32,716 nt of DNA from the NCBI GenBank assembly GCA_937899725.1, contig CALCCA010000111.1:1-32716 (forward strand). The letters run 5' to 3'. This DNA is from an uncultured Halomicronema sp. Lineage in GTDB: Bacteria; Cyanobacteriota; Cyanobacteriia; Phormidesmidales; Phormidesmidaceae. The first letter of the stretch is position 1; each line of letters starts with the position of its first letter. The notes under the pieces were generated by a model. The model was not told where the DNA came from. It saw only the letters and a list, made by a program, of their open reading frames with translations, and searched no databases. The position numbers and the translations under genes are program-made. Positions 1 through 7,248 of this stretch are shown here, in pieces.

Positions 1-135
1 TCTAGCTTACAGAGATGAAACCTTTTCTCAACCTTTTAGTTGCACATCGCGTTAATAGTTGTGTGTATGCAGAGTGCTAAGTAGATGAATCGCTGCCAAC
101 GCCTTCAGTACGAACCTCTGTGAACGATTCGCTAC

Positions 136-1062
136 TCAAATCGTTAATCCCGCTGGGTGGTTGCTGAACTGCTGCATCAGAAAATTGATAAAGGTTTGCA
201 CCCGGAGAGAGTGACGGCGGTTGGGCAGATAGAGGGCGTAAATGCCCCTGTCTAAATCGAGGTGAGGATAAAACAGAAAATCTTCCAGTACGGCCTCTAA
301 CTGACCTGCCTGCAGATCGGCTCCGACCAACCAGGTGGGCATCAGGATTATCCCGACGCCATCTAAACAAGCCTGCCGCAGCACTTCAGAATGATTGGCG
401 ATGAGGGGTCCCTGCACCTGCACTTCGCAGATCTCTCGATCGCGCTTAAAGCGCCAGGTGTCGGCACCGAGGGCATAGCTAAAACGCAGGCAGTGGTGCT
501 GGGCTAAATCGTCGGGATGGTCGGGCTTGCCATAGCGTTGGAAATAAGCCGGGCTACCGCAAATTTTGCGGGTATGAGTGGTGAGTTTACGGACAATCCA
601 ATTAGCGCCAGAGCGATCGAGGTTGCCAATACGAATTACGAGATCGAGCCCCTCTTCGACCGGATTAGCGAGGCCGTCACTAAAGGTCAAATCCAGCTGC
701 ATTTCAGGATATTGCGCTAAAAAGTCGCTCAGCAGGGGGGCAATGTGCAGGCGGCCAAAAGCCACGGGCACACTGGCACGCAACAGGCCTCGGGGGACTT
801 CATCCTGTTCGGTGACGGCTAGATTCGCTGCTGCGACATCCTGCAGAATCTGCACTGCCTTGTCGTAATAGCGGCGACCTTGGGGGGTGAGCGTGACGCT
901 GCGAGTTGACCGATTGAGCAATTGGGTATGCAGCATCGCTTCTAGAGCGTTGACTTGCCGGGTCACCGAGGAGACCGCCACTCCGAGTTGCCGAGCCGCC
1001 TCGGAAAAGCTGTGGGTTTCGACCACTCGCACAAACGATCGCATCGCCAAAAACTGATCCAT
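136..1062 (-). CDS. LysR family transcriptional regulator
   Basis: This 308-residue protein has the usual LysR layout and length. An N-terminal winged helix-turn-helix covers about residues 1-60, with the typical recognition-helix pattern around ARQLGVAVSSVTRQVNALE and the LNRSTRSVTLTPQG wing. A periplasmic-binding-like effector domain follows, from about residue 90 to 295. It resembles the group of LysR proteins (often annotated CrgA-like or DhcR-like) that sit beside oxidoreductases. The ATG at 1062 gives the canonical MDQFLAMRSFVRVVE start. It is divergent from the DsbA-like/monooxygenase operon starting at 1310, the classic arrangement for a LysR protein that controls its neighbour. A perfect 8-bp palindrome lies 10-32 bases upstream of its start codon and suggests autoregulation. 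The effector is unknown. Confidence 0.93.
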   Translation of the reverse strand: MDQFLAMRSFVRVVETHSFSEAARQLGVAVSSVTRQVNALEAMLHTQLLNRSTRSVTLTPQGRRYYDKAVQILQDVAAANLAVTEQDEVPRGLLRASVPVAFGRLHIAPLLSDFLAQYPEMQLDLTFSDGLANPVEEGLDLVIRIGNLDRSGANWIVRKLTTHTRKICGSPAYFQRYGKPDHPDDLAQHHCLRFSYALGADTWRFKRDREICEVQVQGPLIANHSEVLRQACLDGVGIILMPTWLVGADLQAGQLEAVLEDFLFYPHLDLDRGIYALYLPNRRHSLRVQTFINFLMQQFSNHPAGLTI

Positions 1063-1071
1063 CGCTGCTGT

Positions 1072-1094
1072 ACTTTTGCGTTAAATGCAAAAGT
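1072..1094. promoter_or_regulatory. Palindromic LysR-type operator candidate
   Basis: ACTTTTGC (1072-1079) and GCAAAAGT (1087-1094) form a perfect 8-bp inverted repeat with a 7-base AT-rich spacer. It contains a T-N11-A core (T1077 to A1089), the LysR-box pattern. It lies just upstream of the lysR start codon (1062) in the divergent intergenic region. The likely role is autoregulation and co-control of the operon at 1310; this is inferred from position and symmetry. Confidence 0.55.
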
Positions 1095-1294
1095 GTTTGC
1101 TGAAAAAGTGATATTAACATCTTCTGCGAGTGGAGTTAGGGTGGAACTGTCGTTATTCAGACGGCTCAATCAACTTTTTTCAAGGCTCTAACGTTCTCCT
1201 CTCATCATCGTTTCACGGCATTGCCGCCGCCTAGAGGATGGCGGTTGACGATGAGAGCGAGGGTCATATCAGAATTTCACGTTGCATTTCTGCC

Positions 1295-1300
1295 AGGAGG
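1295..1300 (+). promoter_or_regulatory. Ribosome binding site deciding the FrnE-like start
   Basis: A full AGGAGG lies 9 bases before the ATG at 1310. Consensus Shine-Dalgarno sites are not common in this window, so this one argues strongly for the inner start over the longer reading frame from 1238. Confidence 0.7.
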
Positions 1301-1309
1301 GCAGCAACC

Positions 1310-1975
1310 ATGACCTTAACGATTGAAATTACTTCAGATTTTATTTGTCCCTGGTGTTGGGTGGCCGAAACGCGGTTACAGCGCGCCCTGGCTCAGCTCG
1401 CTCCCGCTGTTGATGTGCAGTGGGTGTGGCATCCCTTTGAACTCAACCCAGACATGCCTGCGGCGGGGCTCGATCGCCGCACCTATCGCACTCAAAAGTT
1501 TGGCAGCTGGGCCTATTCCCTGCAGTTAGATGCCCAAACTGTGCAGGCCACACAGCAGGATGGGTTGGCCTTTCGCTACGACCTCATGACCACTACGCCC
1601 AACACCTTGCAGGCTCATCGCCTGACTGGATTTGCTGCTCAGCAGGGCCAAGCCACTGCCATGGCAGAGCGCCTACTCCGCGCTTACTTTGCTGAGGGGG
1701 CCAATATTGCCGAGGTGGCGGTGCTAGTGCGCCTTGCCGGTGAGGTCGGGTTTGACCAGGATGCTGTCAAGACGTTTTTGGACTCCGAGGCGGGTATTCC
1801 AGCGGTGCGCCAGCAAGAACAACAGGCGATCGCTCAGGGCGTCCATGGAGTGCCCAACATTCGCATCGGCACCCAGGTTTTATCGGGCGCTCAACCGCTG
1901 GCGGTGTTTGTAACGGCCCTGCAAGCGGCAGTTCAAGATCTGACTTTACAAGCGTCAATGGGAGGTCAATCATGA
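1310..1975 (+). CDS. DsbA family (FrnE-like) thiol oxidoreductase
   Basis: The thioredoxin-fold protein has a CPWC active-site motif at residues 13-16, right after the first strand, and the VHGVPNIRIG cis-proline region near the C-terminus. This matches the FrnE/2-hydroxychromene-2-carboxylate isomerase-like branch of the DsbA family, which is cytoplasmic; no signal peptide is seen. The ATG at 1310 is chosen over an in-frame start at 1238 because AGGAGG (1295-1300) sits at ideal distance and the fold begins at once, giving 221 residues. The stop overlaps the start of the monooxygenase gene (ATGA), so the two are translationally coupled. The physiological substrate is unknown; a link to polyketide or aromatic oxidation is only suggested by the neighbour. 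Confidence 0.9.
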   Translation: MTLTIEITSDFICPWCWVAETRLQRALAQLAPAVDVQWVWHPFELNPDMPAAGLDRRTYRTQKFGSWAYSLQLDAQTVQATQQDGLAFRYDLMTTTPNTLQAHRLTGFAAQQGQATAMAERLLRAYFAEGANIAEVAVLVRLAGEVGFDQDAVKTFLDSEAGIPAVRQQEQQAIAQGVHGVPNIRIGTQVLSGAQPLAVFVTALQAAVQDLTLQASMGGQS

Positions 1976-3159
1976 CACTTACTACCAAACAGACCCACCC
2001 CGGTCGGGCCATCGTTATTGGCGGCTCATTGGGGGGACTCTTTACCGGCATCTTGTTGCGATCGCGGGGCTGGCAAGTCGATATCTACGAGCGATCGCCC
2101 CACAACCTCAGCAGCCGGGGCGGGGGCATTGTCCTCCAGCCGGAAATTTTGACCGCCTTTCACCAAGCGGGCGTGGCCTATGAAGCGCCCTTGGGCGTGG
2201 TCGCTCGCGAGCGGCTCTACCTCGATCAGGCCGGGGAGATTGCCCAGCGGCTGGCCATGCGCCAAACCTTGACCTCGTGGAATGTGCTGTATGGCACGAT
2301 GCGGCGGCATTTTCCGACCGAGCAGTATCACGCTGGCAAAACGTTGGTGTCAGTGCAGCAGGATGCGGCTCACGTCACCGCTGGGTTTGATGATGGCACG
2401 CAGGTGTCGGCTGATTTGCTAATTGGGGCCGATGGCGCTAGCTCGACGGTGCGGCAGCAGCTTTTGCCCAGTTATGAGCCCAGCTATGCTGGCTACGTGG
2501 CCTATCGCGGCTTAGTGCCGGAAGCCGATTTGCCTCCCAAAGCGGCCAAACTGCTGACCGAACGCTTTGTCTTCTACCAGTTTCCTAATTCTCACATGCT
2601 GCAATATGTGATTCCGGGGGAAGATGAGTCGCTGGTGCCGGGCGAGCGTCGCTTCAACTGGGTCTGGTACGTCAACTACGACGAGCAGACAGAATTACCC
2701 GCTCTCCTCACTGATAAAACAGGCCGCGATCGCGCCTCCATTCCTCCAGGCATGATGGCCCCGACGACTGAGCAGCAGATGCGCGCCTATGCCAGTCAAG
2801 TGCTGCCTCCACCGTTGCAGCAGCTGGTTGCGGCTACCCAGGAACCGTTTGTGCAGCCCATTCTCGATCTGGGCGTGCCCCAGATGGCGTTTGGTCGCAT
2901 TGCTCTCGTCGGGGATGCGGCGTTTATTCCCCGTCCGCACACCGCTGCTGGAGTCTCTAAAGGAGCCGCCAATGCGATCGCCTTGGCCGATGCGTTAGTC
3001 AGTCACAACCATGATGTGCCCCAGGCGTTACATGACTGGGAAATCGGTCAGTTGCGCTTGGGCATGCACTTGTGGCGTACTGGTCAGGCGTTGGGCGATC
3101 GCTCTCAGTTCACCCACGGTCAACAGCGCTCCGGCGAAGCACTCACTCCGAGATCATGA
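1972..3159 (+). CDS. FAD-dependent monooxygenase (PHBH fold)
   Basis: This 395-residue protein belongs to the aromatic-ring hydroxylase-like flavin monooxygenases. Visible landmarks are the N-terminal dinucleotide-binding GGSLGG in AIVIGGSLGGLFTG, the IYERSP acidic end of strand 2, the GADGASSTVR (DG) motif in mid-protein, and the second FAD motif ALVGDAAFIPRPHTAAG near residue 310. The GD motif is intact, so an active flavoprotein is expected. Start: GGAGG at 1961-1965 precedes the ATG at 1972, and the ATGA overlap with the upstream gene implies one operon. The LysR gene upstream is the probable regulator. The substrate cannot be read from the sequence; zeaxanthin epoxidase or salicylate hydroxylase names in databases would be generic. 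Confidence 0.92.
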   Translation: MTLTTKQTHPGRAIVIGGSLGGLFTGILLRSRGWQVDIYERSPHNLSSRGGGIVLQPEILTAFHQAGVAYEAPLGVVARERLYLDQAGEIAQRLAMRQTLTSWNVLYGTMRRHFPTEQYHAGKTLVSVQQDAAHVTAGFDDGTQVSADLLIGADGASSTVRQQLLPSYEPSYAGYVAYRGLVPEADLPPKAAKLLTERFVFYQFPNSHMLQYVIPGEDESLVPGERRFNWVWYVNYDEQTELPALLTDKTGRDRASIPPGMMAPTTEQQMRAYASQVLPPPLQQLVAATQEPFVQPILDLGVPQMAFGRIALVGDAAFIPRPHTAAGVSKGAANAIALADALVSHNHDVPQALHDWEIGQLRLGMHLWRTGQALGDRSQFTHGQQRSGEALTPRS

Positions 3160-3206
3160 TTGCGGTCGGCGGTGGCAGATGAACCCTCAGACTAAAGCCA
3201 AATATT

Positions 3207-3316
3207 AGGACTGACGCATGGCTCCTTTGCATCCTCTAATTCTGTGGGAAGCTGCATCCGGTTTCTCCAGGATTGGGGGCTAGGGGGCCAAAACCGAATG
3301 CAACTGCGTAAGTCCT
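3207..3316. repeat. MITE-like inverted-repeat element
   Basis: About 110 bp bounded by AGGACTGACGCA (3207-3218) and the inverted TGCGTAAGTCCT (3305-3316), 11 of 12 positions matching. Inside, GCATCCGGTTT pairs with AAAACCGAATGC, so the whole element can fold into a long imperfect hairpin. No coding capacity is seen. It sits between the convergent monooxygenase and rhodanese genes and may serve as a bidirectional terminator. Ends of this AGGACTTACGCA type are, as I recall, frequent in cyanobacterial intergenic repeats. ATATT occurs near both ends but is not flush on the right, so a target duplication is uncertain. Confidence 0.6.
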
Positions 3317-3378
3317 GCATATTTAACTGCCCGCTACTTTGTGGACTGCTATGCCGTGCCATCTCCGCCACATTGCGA

Positions 3379-4212
3379 TTACCGATCAATCGGCGCATGG
3401 GGGAGGCGACTCCACTCGTTCCAGGAGCCGTCATAGTTGCGCACATCAGGATAGCCAAGTAAATACGTCAACACAAACCAGGTACAGGCAGAGCGGCCCC
3501 CGATCGCACAGTAAGGAAACACGACTTTGTCAGCCGTCACGCCTTGACGGTTAAAGAGCGCGTGCAACTCATCGGCTGACTTAAAAGTGCCATCGTCATT
3601 AAGCGTGAGCGTATGCTCAAGATGGATTGCACCCGGAATATGCCCCCCTCGTTCGTCCCCTGCGGGCGGCTTCATCATAAAGACATCGCCCTGATATTCC
3701 TCTGGGGTGCGTACGTCTAGCACTACACAGTTGGGTTGTCCCAGAGCGGCCTGCACCTCTGTTTGTCGAGCCCGCAAAGTCATATCTGGGGAGTTTGCCT
3801 GATACTGAGTCGGTGCAAAGCTGGCCAGCTCAGCGGTGAGGGGCCGACCTTCTGCCACCCATTTTTGATAACCGCCATTGAGAACGGACACGTTGTCATG
3901 GCCAAAGAGTTTCAACAGCCAAAATATCCAAGCGCCGGTGCCAGGATAGCCGCCATAGGCAACCACAGTGGTTTCCGGCGAAATGCCCGATCGCGACAAT
4001 AGCTTCGCCATCGCGATGGGGTCGAGATTCACGCTGAGGTTAGGCTTCAGCAGGTCGGTGAAAATATTCCAGAAAATTGCCCCCGGAATGTGAGCCTTTT
4101 GGTAAGGGTCTGGACTCATATCCACTGCTACCACCCGCACCTGTGGATCGTTGAGGTGGGCCAGCAGCCATGGGGTATCGACTAAAACTTCTGGATGAGC
4201 ATATTGAGACAT
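3379..4212 (-). CDS. Two-domain rhodanese (sulfurtransferase)
   Basis: The 277-residue protein has two tandem rhodanese domains (about 8-122 and 145-270), the layout of thiosulfate and 3-mercaptopyruvate sulfurtransferases. The C-terminal domain keeps the catalytic loop cysteine (C235 in YCAIGGRS), with VLDVRTPEEYQG and GGHIPGAIHLE as typical family motifs. The N-terminal domain has YGGYPG at the matching loop, without cysteine, so it is the usual inactive partner. The CAIGGR loop differs from the charged CRxGER-type loop of classic thiosulfate enzymes, so the sulfur donor is uncertain. The gene is convergent with the monooxygenase. Its 5' end and upstream DNA have a decayed copy at 4988-5168. 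Confidence 0.93.
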   Translation of the reverse strand: MSQYAHPEVLVDTPWLLAHLNDPQVRVVAVDMSPDPYQKAHIPGAIFWNIFTDLLKPNLSVNLDPIAMAKLLSRSGISPETTVVAYGGYPGTGAWIFWLLKLFGHDNVSVLNGGYQKWVAEGRPLTAELASFAPTQYQANSPDMTLRARQTEVQAALGQPNCVVLDVRTPEEYQGDVFMMKPPAGDERGGHIPGAIHLEHTLTLNDDGTFKSADELHALFNRQGVTADKVVFPYCAIGGRSACTWFVLTYLLGYPDVRNYDGSWNEWSRLPHAPIDR

Positions 4213-4318
4213 TGGGCATCTCCTGTGATTAGCACTAGGGCCAACATTAGGAAAAGCCTTTGCCGTCGCCTAGTCCCCGATCGAGTACACTTCGCCGGCA
4301 TAGTTATGCCCTGTTCTT
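4141..4318. repeat. Direct duplication, copy A (rhodanese 5' end plus upstream)
   Basis: This stretch covers the first codons of the rhodanese gene and its upstream region. It aligns with 4988-5168, sharing for example CTGTGGATCGTT, GCACTAGGGC and the run CTTTTGCCGTCGCCTAGT with scattered differences. At its right end TTATGCCC...GT.CTT matches the first codons of the LuxR-type gene, so copy A carries a stub of that gene and copy B a stub of the rhodanese. Confidence 0.75.
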
Positions 4319-4426
4319 GAGCGATCGGGGCAGTTGCTTTGTGCTCAATTCAGATAATCTGCCGCTGACATTGGGGTGACCGTTTCGTAACCGGTCTCTT
4401 GTTAATCCACCAGAGGAATGACCAAT

Positions 4427-4825
4427 TCACCGTCGGTTAAGCAGCAGCGCTGACGGTAGCGAGATTAAAATTAGCCAGCCTCCGACAACGCCCGCTACTT
4501 TAGGAACCATTGCTAAAAACGCCGACAAGGTTGAATAGCAAGCAGGTGTTTGCAGAGTACATAAAAGGCTATGAAAGATGAGGCCCGCTAAAAGCGCGAT
4601 GGCGACTCCCAACAGCCATTGTTGGCGTCTGAACAAAATGAATGGCCCGATCGCGACTAAGCCCGCTGGCAGTGATACTACGATCGTGCTTGCAAGGTGA
4701 ATAGACAGAGCATTTTGCAAGCTGCCGATCTCGTGATCGGATGCGACGATAATCCCTGCAGTCAGGATGACAAAAAGGCAGAACCAGCCGATGCCTAAGC
4801 CTTGCCGAATATGAGAAAAGGTCAT
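4427..4825 (-). CDS. Small four-helix membrane protein, unknown function
   Basis: I do not recognise this 132-residue protein. It is mostly hydrophobic, with about four predicted membrane segments near residues 10-30, 42-65, 68-88 and 100-128, and short positively charged loops (FRRQQW, C-terminal NRR). No catalytic or binding motif is visible. GGAG lies about 11 bases before the ATG at 4825. It lies between the two copies of a local duplication (4141-4318 and 4988-5168) and so may have been brought in, or exposed by deletion, during that rearrangement. Both the gene call and membrane location are reasonable; function is open. Confidence 0.65.
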   Translation of the reverse strand: MTFSHIRQGLGIGWFCLFVILTAGIIVASDHEIGSLQNALSIHLASTIVVSLPAGLVAIGPFILFRRQQWLLGVAIALLAGLIFHSLLCTLQTPACYSTLSAFLAMVPKVAGVVGGWLILISLPSALLLNRR

Positions 4826-4987
4826 GTTGGTGACTCCAGTCTTGAAATGTACAATTGCATGGAAATTTTTCTCTTAAGCCAGATCTGTGAAAAAAATAAT
4901 GCTTTGGACTGTCACAGTTTGGCGGTTTGGACGTTTTGTTTAAGTCAGCATAGTGATTAGATGCAGAATAATGTCATTCACCTGTAT

Positions 4988-5168
4988 CTGTGGATCGTTC
5001 AGGTGAGCCATCGGCTACGGGGTTATCGACTACAACTGTTGGATGAGTACATGAGGCCATCAGAGGTCTTTTGTCATGAGCACTAGGGCTAAGATTAGAA
5101 GAAGCTTTTGCCGTCGCCTAGTTCCCGATCAAGTCCACCTTGCGCCAGCGCGATTATGCCCCGTCCTT
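4988..5168. repeat. Direct duplication, copy B with rhodanese remnant
   Basis: Degenerate copy of 4141-4318. Read on the minus strand from the ATG at about 5060, the first codons give MASCTHPTVVVD, clearly related to the rhodanese start MSQYAHPEVLVD. A one-base insertion then shifts the frame and a stop follows after about 28 codons. The right end of the copy runs into the intact LuxR-type gene (ATG at 5156). It is a broken gene fragment and is not expected to make a product. Confidence 0.75.
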
Positions 5169-5929
5169 TGCAGTCTTTGTTTCAAGCCATTCACCAAGCT
5201 ACAGATGAGCAGGCGTTGCGATCGCAGGTTGTTCCGGTAATTGGCGAGCATTTTGAGGCTAAGCGCCGGGGCATTTTTTTCTTCAACTCTTTAGAAGAGA
5301 TGCTCCGCAAACAGCTGCCGCTGGCCGATGCAACGCTCCAAAAAGCCCTGCGTCGAGGCTTCTCAGTCGAACACAATCCAGTGGTGCGTTATCTCGTGGA
5401 GCGCCACGCTCCTGTGCATGAAGCATTGGTGACCTCCCCTAAAGTGTGGACGATGGTTTGTCCGCGCCCTGATCACTGGCATGTGATGGTCGGCCCCATT
5501 GTCAGCCAGGGGCAGTTAATTGGGGTGGTGGGCTGCACTCGTGAGCAGTCAATGCCTGCCTTTGATACTCAAGATTTAGCTGATTTGAGTGCAGTCTGTT
5601 TGCATTTGTCAGCTTGGGCAGCCACCGTGCGCTCACGATTAGTGACTGCTGATGTGGCCTGCCTGAAGGATCAAGGCAAGGGGGCCACTCCATCTTTCAA
5701 AAGCGATGCTCTGCGGCACAGCAAAGTCGAATGCTTGACGCCGCGTGAATTGCAAATCGCTGACCTGGTGGCTTTGGGTAAAACGAATGCCGCGATCGGT
5801 ACTGAACTTTGGATTACTGAAAACTCGGTAAAACAGGCGCTCAAGCGGATGTTTCGTAAGTTAGAAGTCTCGTCTCGGGCGGAAATGGTGGCGCAGTTGG
5901 TCGCAAATAATACTCTTGGCTCAATGTGA
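5156..5929 (+). CDS. GAF-like/LuxR-type transcriptional regulator
   Basis: The protein (257 residues from the ATG at 5156) ends in a LuxR/FixJ-type helix-turn-helix, about residues 190-250, with the family landmarks LTPRELQIADLVALGKTN, the TENSVKQALKRMFRKL recognition segment and SRAEMV. The N-terminal 160 residues look like a GAF-type sensory fold; I see no phosphoacceptor receiver pattern, so ligand or redox sensing is more likely than phosphorylation. An in-frame TTG at 5108 would add 16 residues, but those lie inside duplicated non-coding DNA, so 5156 is preferred. No good Shine-Dalgarno is seen. The gene is divergent from the decayed rhodanese copy, and in the ancestral arrangement was probably divergent from the rhodanese itself, which may be its target. 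Confidence 0.88.
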   Translation: MPRPLQSLFQAIHQATDEQALRSQVVPVIGEHFEAKRRGIFFFNSLEEMLRKQLPLADATLQKALRRGFSVEHNPVVRYLVERHAPVHEALVTSPKVWTMVCPRPDHWHVMVGPIVSQGQLIGVVGCTREQSMPAFDTQDLADLSAVCLHLSAWAATVRSRLVTADVACLKDQGKGATPSFKSDALRHSKVECLTPRELQIADLVALGKTNAAIGTELWITENSVKQALKRMFRKLEVSSRAEMVAQLVANNTLGSM

Positions 5930-6374
5930 AAAAGTGTTTTATTCTGGTGCTTGAATTCCGAGCGGTGAGCCAACGGCAAGGTTGCGTGAAAAGAAAACAT
6001 AGTCAATCAAGAAAATAATAGCGTTAGAGATTATCAATTTCTTGTTTTTAGATGCTCTGTCCACAGCCAGGCCAGCTTAATGCTTTTGTATTACTGCAGG
6101 CGGTGAACAGAGTAGAGTGAAAACTCCGAAACATCATGAATAAGCAATTGGCAGCCAAAAATGATCAACACCGCTGCAGAAAAGTGCTGATTAAAGCTCT
6201 ATCTTAATATATGAGGTGATTTGGATTGATGATCTTGCTCTAATTTTGCTTCATTTTCTAATCTGACCGAATTCAACGGCTTCAGCCATTTCTTTACTGT
6301 ATAAATGTTTCCGATCTGACAAATTCTACTAATAATCTTTGTTCCATCAGAATGCTCTTACATGAAGACGAAAA

Positions 6375-6402
6375 GATACCCATAGTCCGTGGACGAATAG
6401 TC
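6375..6402 (+). promoter_or_regulatory. C-boxes (controller protein operator)
   Basis: Two half-operators, GATACCCATAGTC (6375-6387) and GACGAATAGTC (6392-6402), are joined by CGTGG. This is the known C-box layout of restriction-modification controller proteins (GACT..AGTC repeats around a central CGTG). The pair ends 22 bases before the C gene ATG, the expected place for activation by the left site and repression by the right site. Confidence 0.75.
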
Positions 6403-6409
6403 ATCTGAA

Positions 6410-6416
6410 TATTAAT
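6410..6416 (+). promoter_or_regulatory. -10 element of the C-R promoter (leaderless)
   Basis: TATTAAT at 6410-6416 lies 8 bases after the C-box and 8 bases before the ATG at 6425. Transcription would start at or next to the start codon, giving a leaderless mRNA as is known for other C-protein genes. This fits the lack of a Shine-Dalgarno. Inferred from spacing only. Confidence 0.45.
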
Positions 6417-6424
6417 TTCAGGGC

Positions 6425-6643
6425 ATGACAGAACCGGATCTACTCATTCTCTTAGGTGCAAGAGTTCGGAAGTTGCGAAAAGCTCGTGGTTTATCGCAAG
6501 AGATGTTCGCAGCCGAGTGCGGATTGGATCGTACTTACATCGGCGGTATTGAACGTGGTGAGCGGAATGTTGCTATTCGCAACTTGGTATTGATTGCTAA
6601 AAGCTTAGATATATCCGTGTCAGAGTTGCTATCGGGACTTTGA
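6425..6643 (+). CDS. Restriction-modification controller (C) protein
   Basis: A 72-residue XRE-family helix-turn-helix protein, of the size and pattern of C proteins: [17 protein letters not shown] for helices 1-2, [21 protein letters not shown] for the recognition helix region, and a C-terminal dimerisation helix ending [11 protein letters not shown] proteins bind the C-boxes seen just upstream, first activating then repressing their own promoter. This delays the endonuclease until the methylase has protected the DNA. Its stop codon (6641-6643) overlaps the TTG start of the endonuclease gene, so the two are made from one transcript with coupled translation. Confidence 0.92.
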   Translation: MTEPDLLILLGARVRKLRKARGLSQEMFAAECGLDRTYIGGIERGERNVAIRNLVLIAKSLDISVSELLSGL

Positions 6644-7248
6644 ATATAGTGAAAATAGTTGAAGAGATTAATGTCGTTTGTCATGGAAATGCAGACCGTT
6701 TGGAAACTTGGTACAGAGCTTGTTCTGACGTCGAGCAAGCTATCGCATCAATCGATTGGCCTCATGGTTCTGGGTCTTTTAAGCTTAATCCTGGAACTAC
6801 TAAAAATGCTAATGGTGTTGTGCCAATTAAAATACCTGGAATTGTCAAACTCAGAGAGCTTGGTTGGAAAACGGAAAGTTTACCTAGAGAACTAGCTGGA
6901 GTGAGGATGGGCAATTTAGATGCCGTGCTCGAAACAGAAGAAGGTGTAATTGGTTTTGAATGGGAGACCGGTAACATCTCATCCAGTCATCGTGCAGCAA
7001 ACAAAATCATTCATGCCATGCTCAAAGGTGGCTTGATTGGCGGAATATTAGTAGTGCCTGCTGAGTCTATGCGTCGATATCTTACGGATCGTATTGGCAA
7101 CATAACTGAACTTCGTGCTTATTTTCCAGTATGGTCAGCTGTTAATATTAATGCTGGAGTATTTCGGGTCGTGGCAATAGAATATGATCAATTAGACAGC
7201 AATGTTCCTTTAATCCCAAAAGGTAGAGATGGGATGGCAATGCGCTAG
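6640..7248 (+). CDS. Type II restriction endonuclease, BamHI family
   Basis: About 202 residues, close to BamHI (213). From memory of the BamHI sequence I see matching blocks in the same order: GVVPIK near residue 59; the metal site D94 with F-E107-W-E109-TGNISS (BamHI D94, E111, E113 in FETGNISS); YLTDR at 147-151; and the C-terminal [13 protein letters not shown] near 187-199. All catalytic acidic residues are present, so an active GGATCC-cutting enzyme is expected. The start is TTG at 6640, overlapping the C gene stop; GTG at 6649 is an alternative. It converges on the methylase gene, both stop codons lying within CTAG at 7245-7248. The AT-rich composition suggests transfer. Confidence 0.93.
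   Translation: MNIVKIVEEINVVCHGNADRLETWYRACSDVEQAIASIDWPHGSGSFKLNPGTTKNANGVVPIKIPGIVKLRELGWKTESLPRELAGVRMGNLDAVLETEEGVIGFEWETGNISSSHRAANKIIHAMLKGGLIGGILVVPAESMRRYLTDRIGNITELRAYFPVWSAVNINAGVFRVVAIEYDQLDSNVPLIPKGRDGMAMR

Larger units (their letters stand above)
5930..6424. other. AT-rich intergenic stretch before the R-M system
   Basis: About 495 bp with no supported gene on either strand, no tRNA-like T-loop and no convincing terminator hairpin. It is visibly more AT-rich than the DNA to its left. Its last 50 bp contain the C-protein operators and the promoter of the restriction genes. It probably marks the left edge of an acquired segment. Confidence 0.6.

Noticed and set aside
5108-5155. 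TTG-started N-terminal extension of the LuxR-type regulator
   Set aside because: The extra 16 codons lie in the duplicated non-coding segment that also occurs at 4261-4310, so they are not protein-coding.
5930-6374. Search for a tRNA or attachment site at the edge of the restriction island
   Set aside because: No cloverleaf, T-loop motif or repeated flanking sequence was found at either edge.
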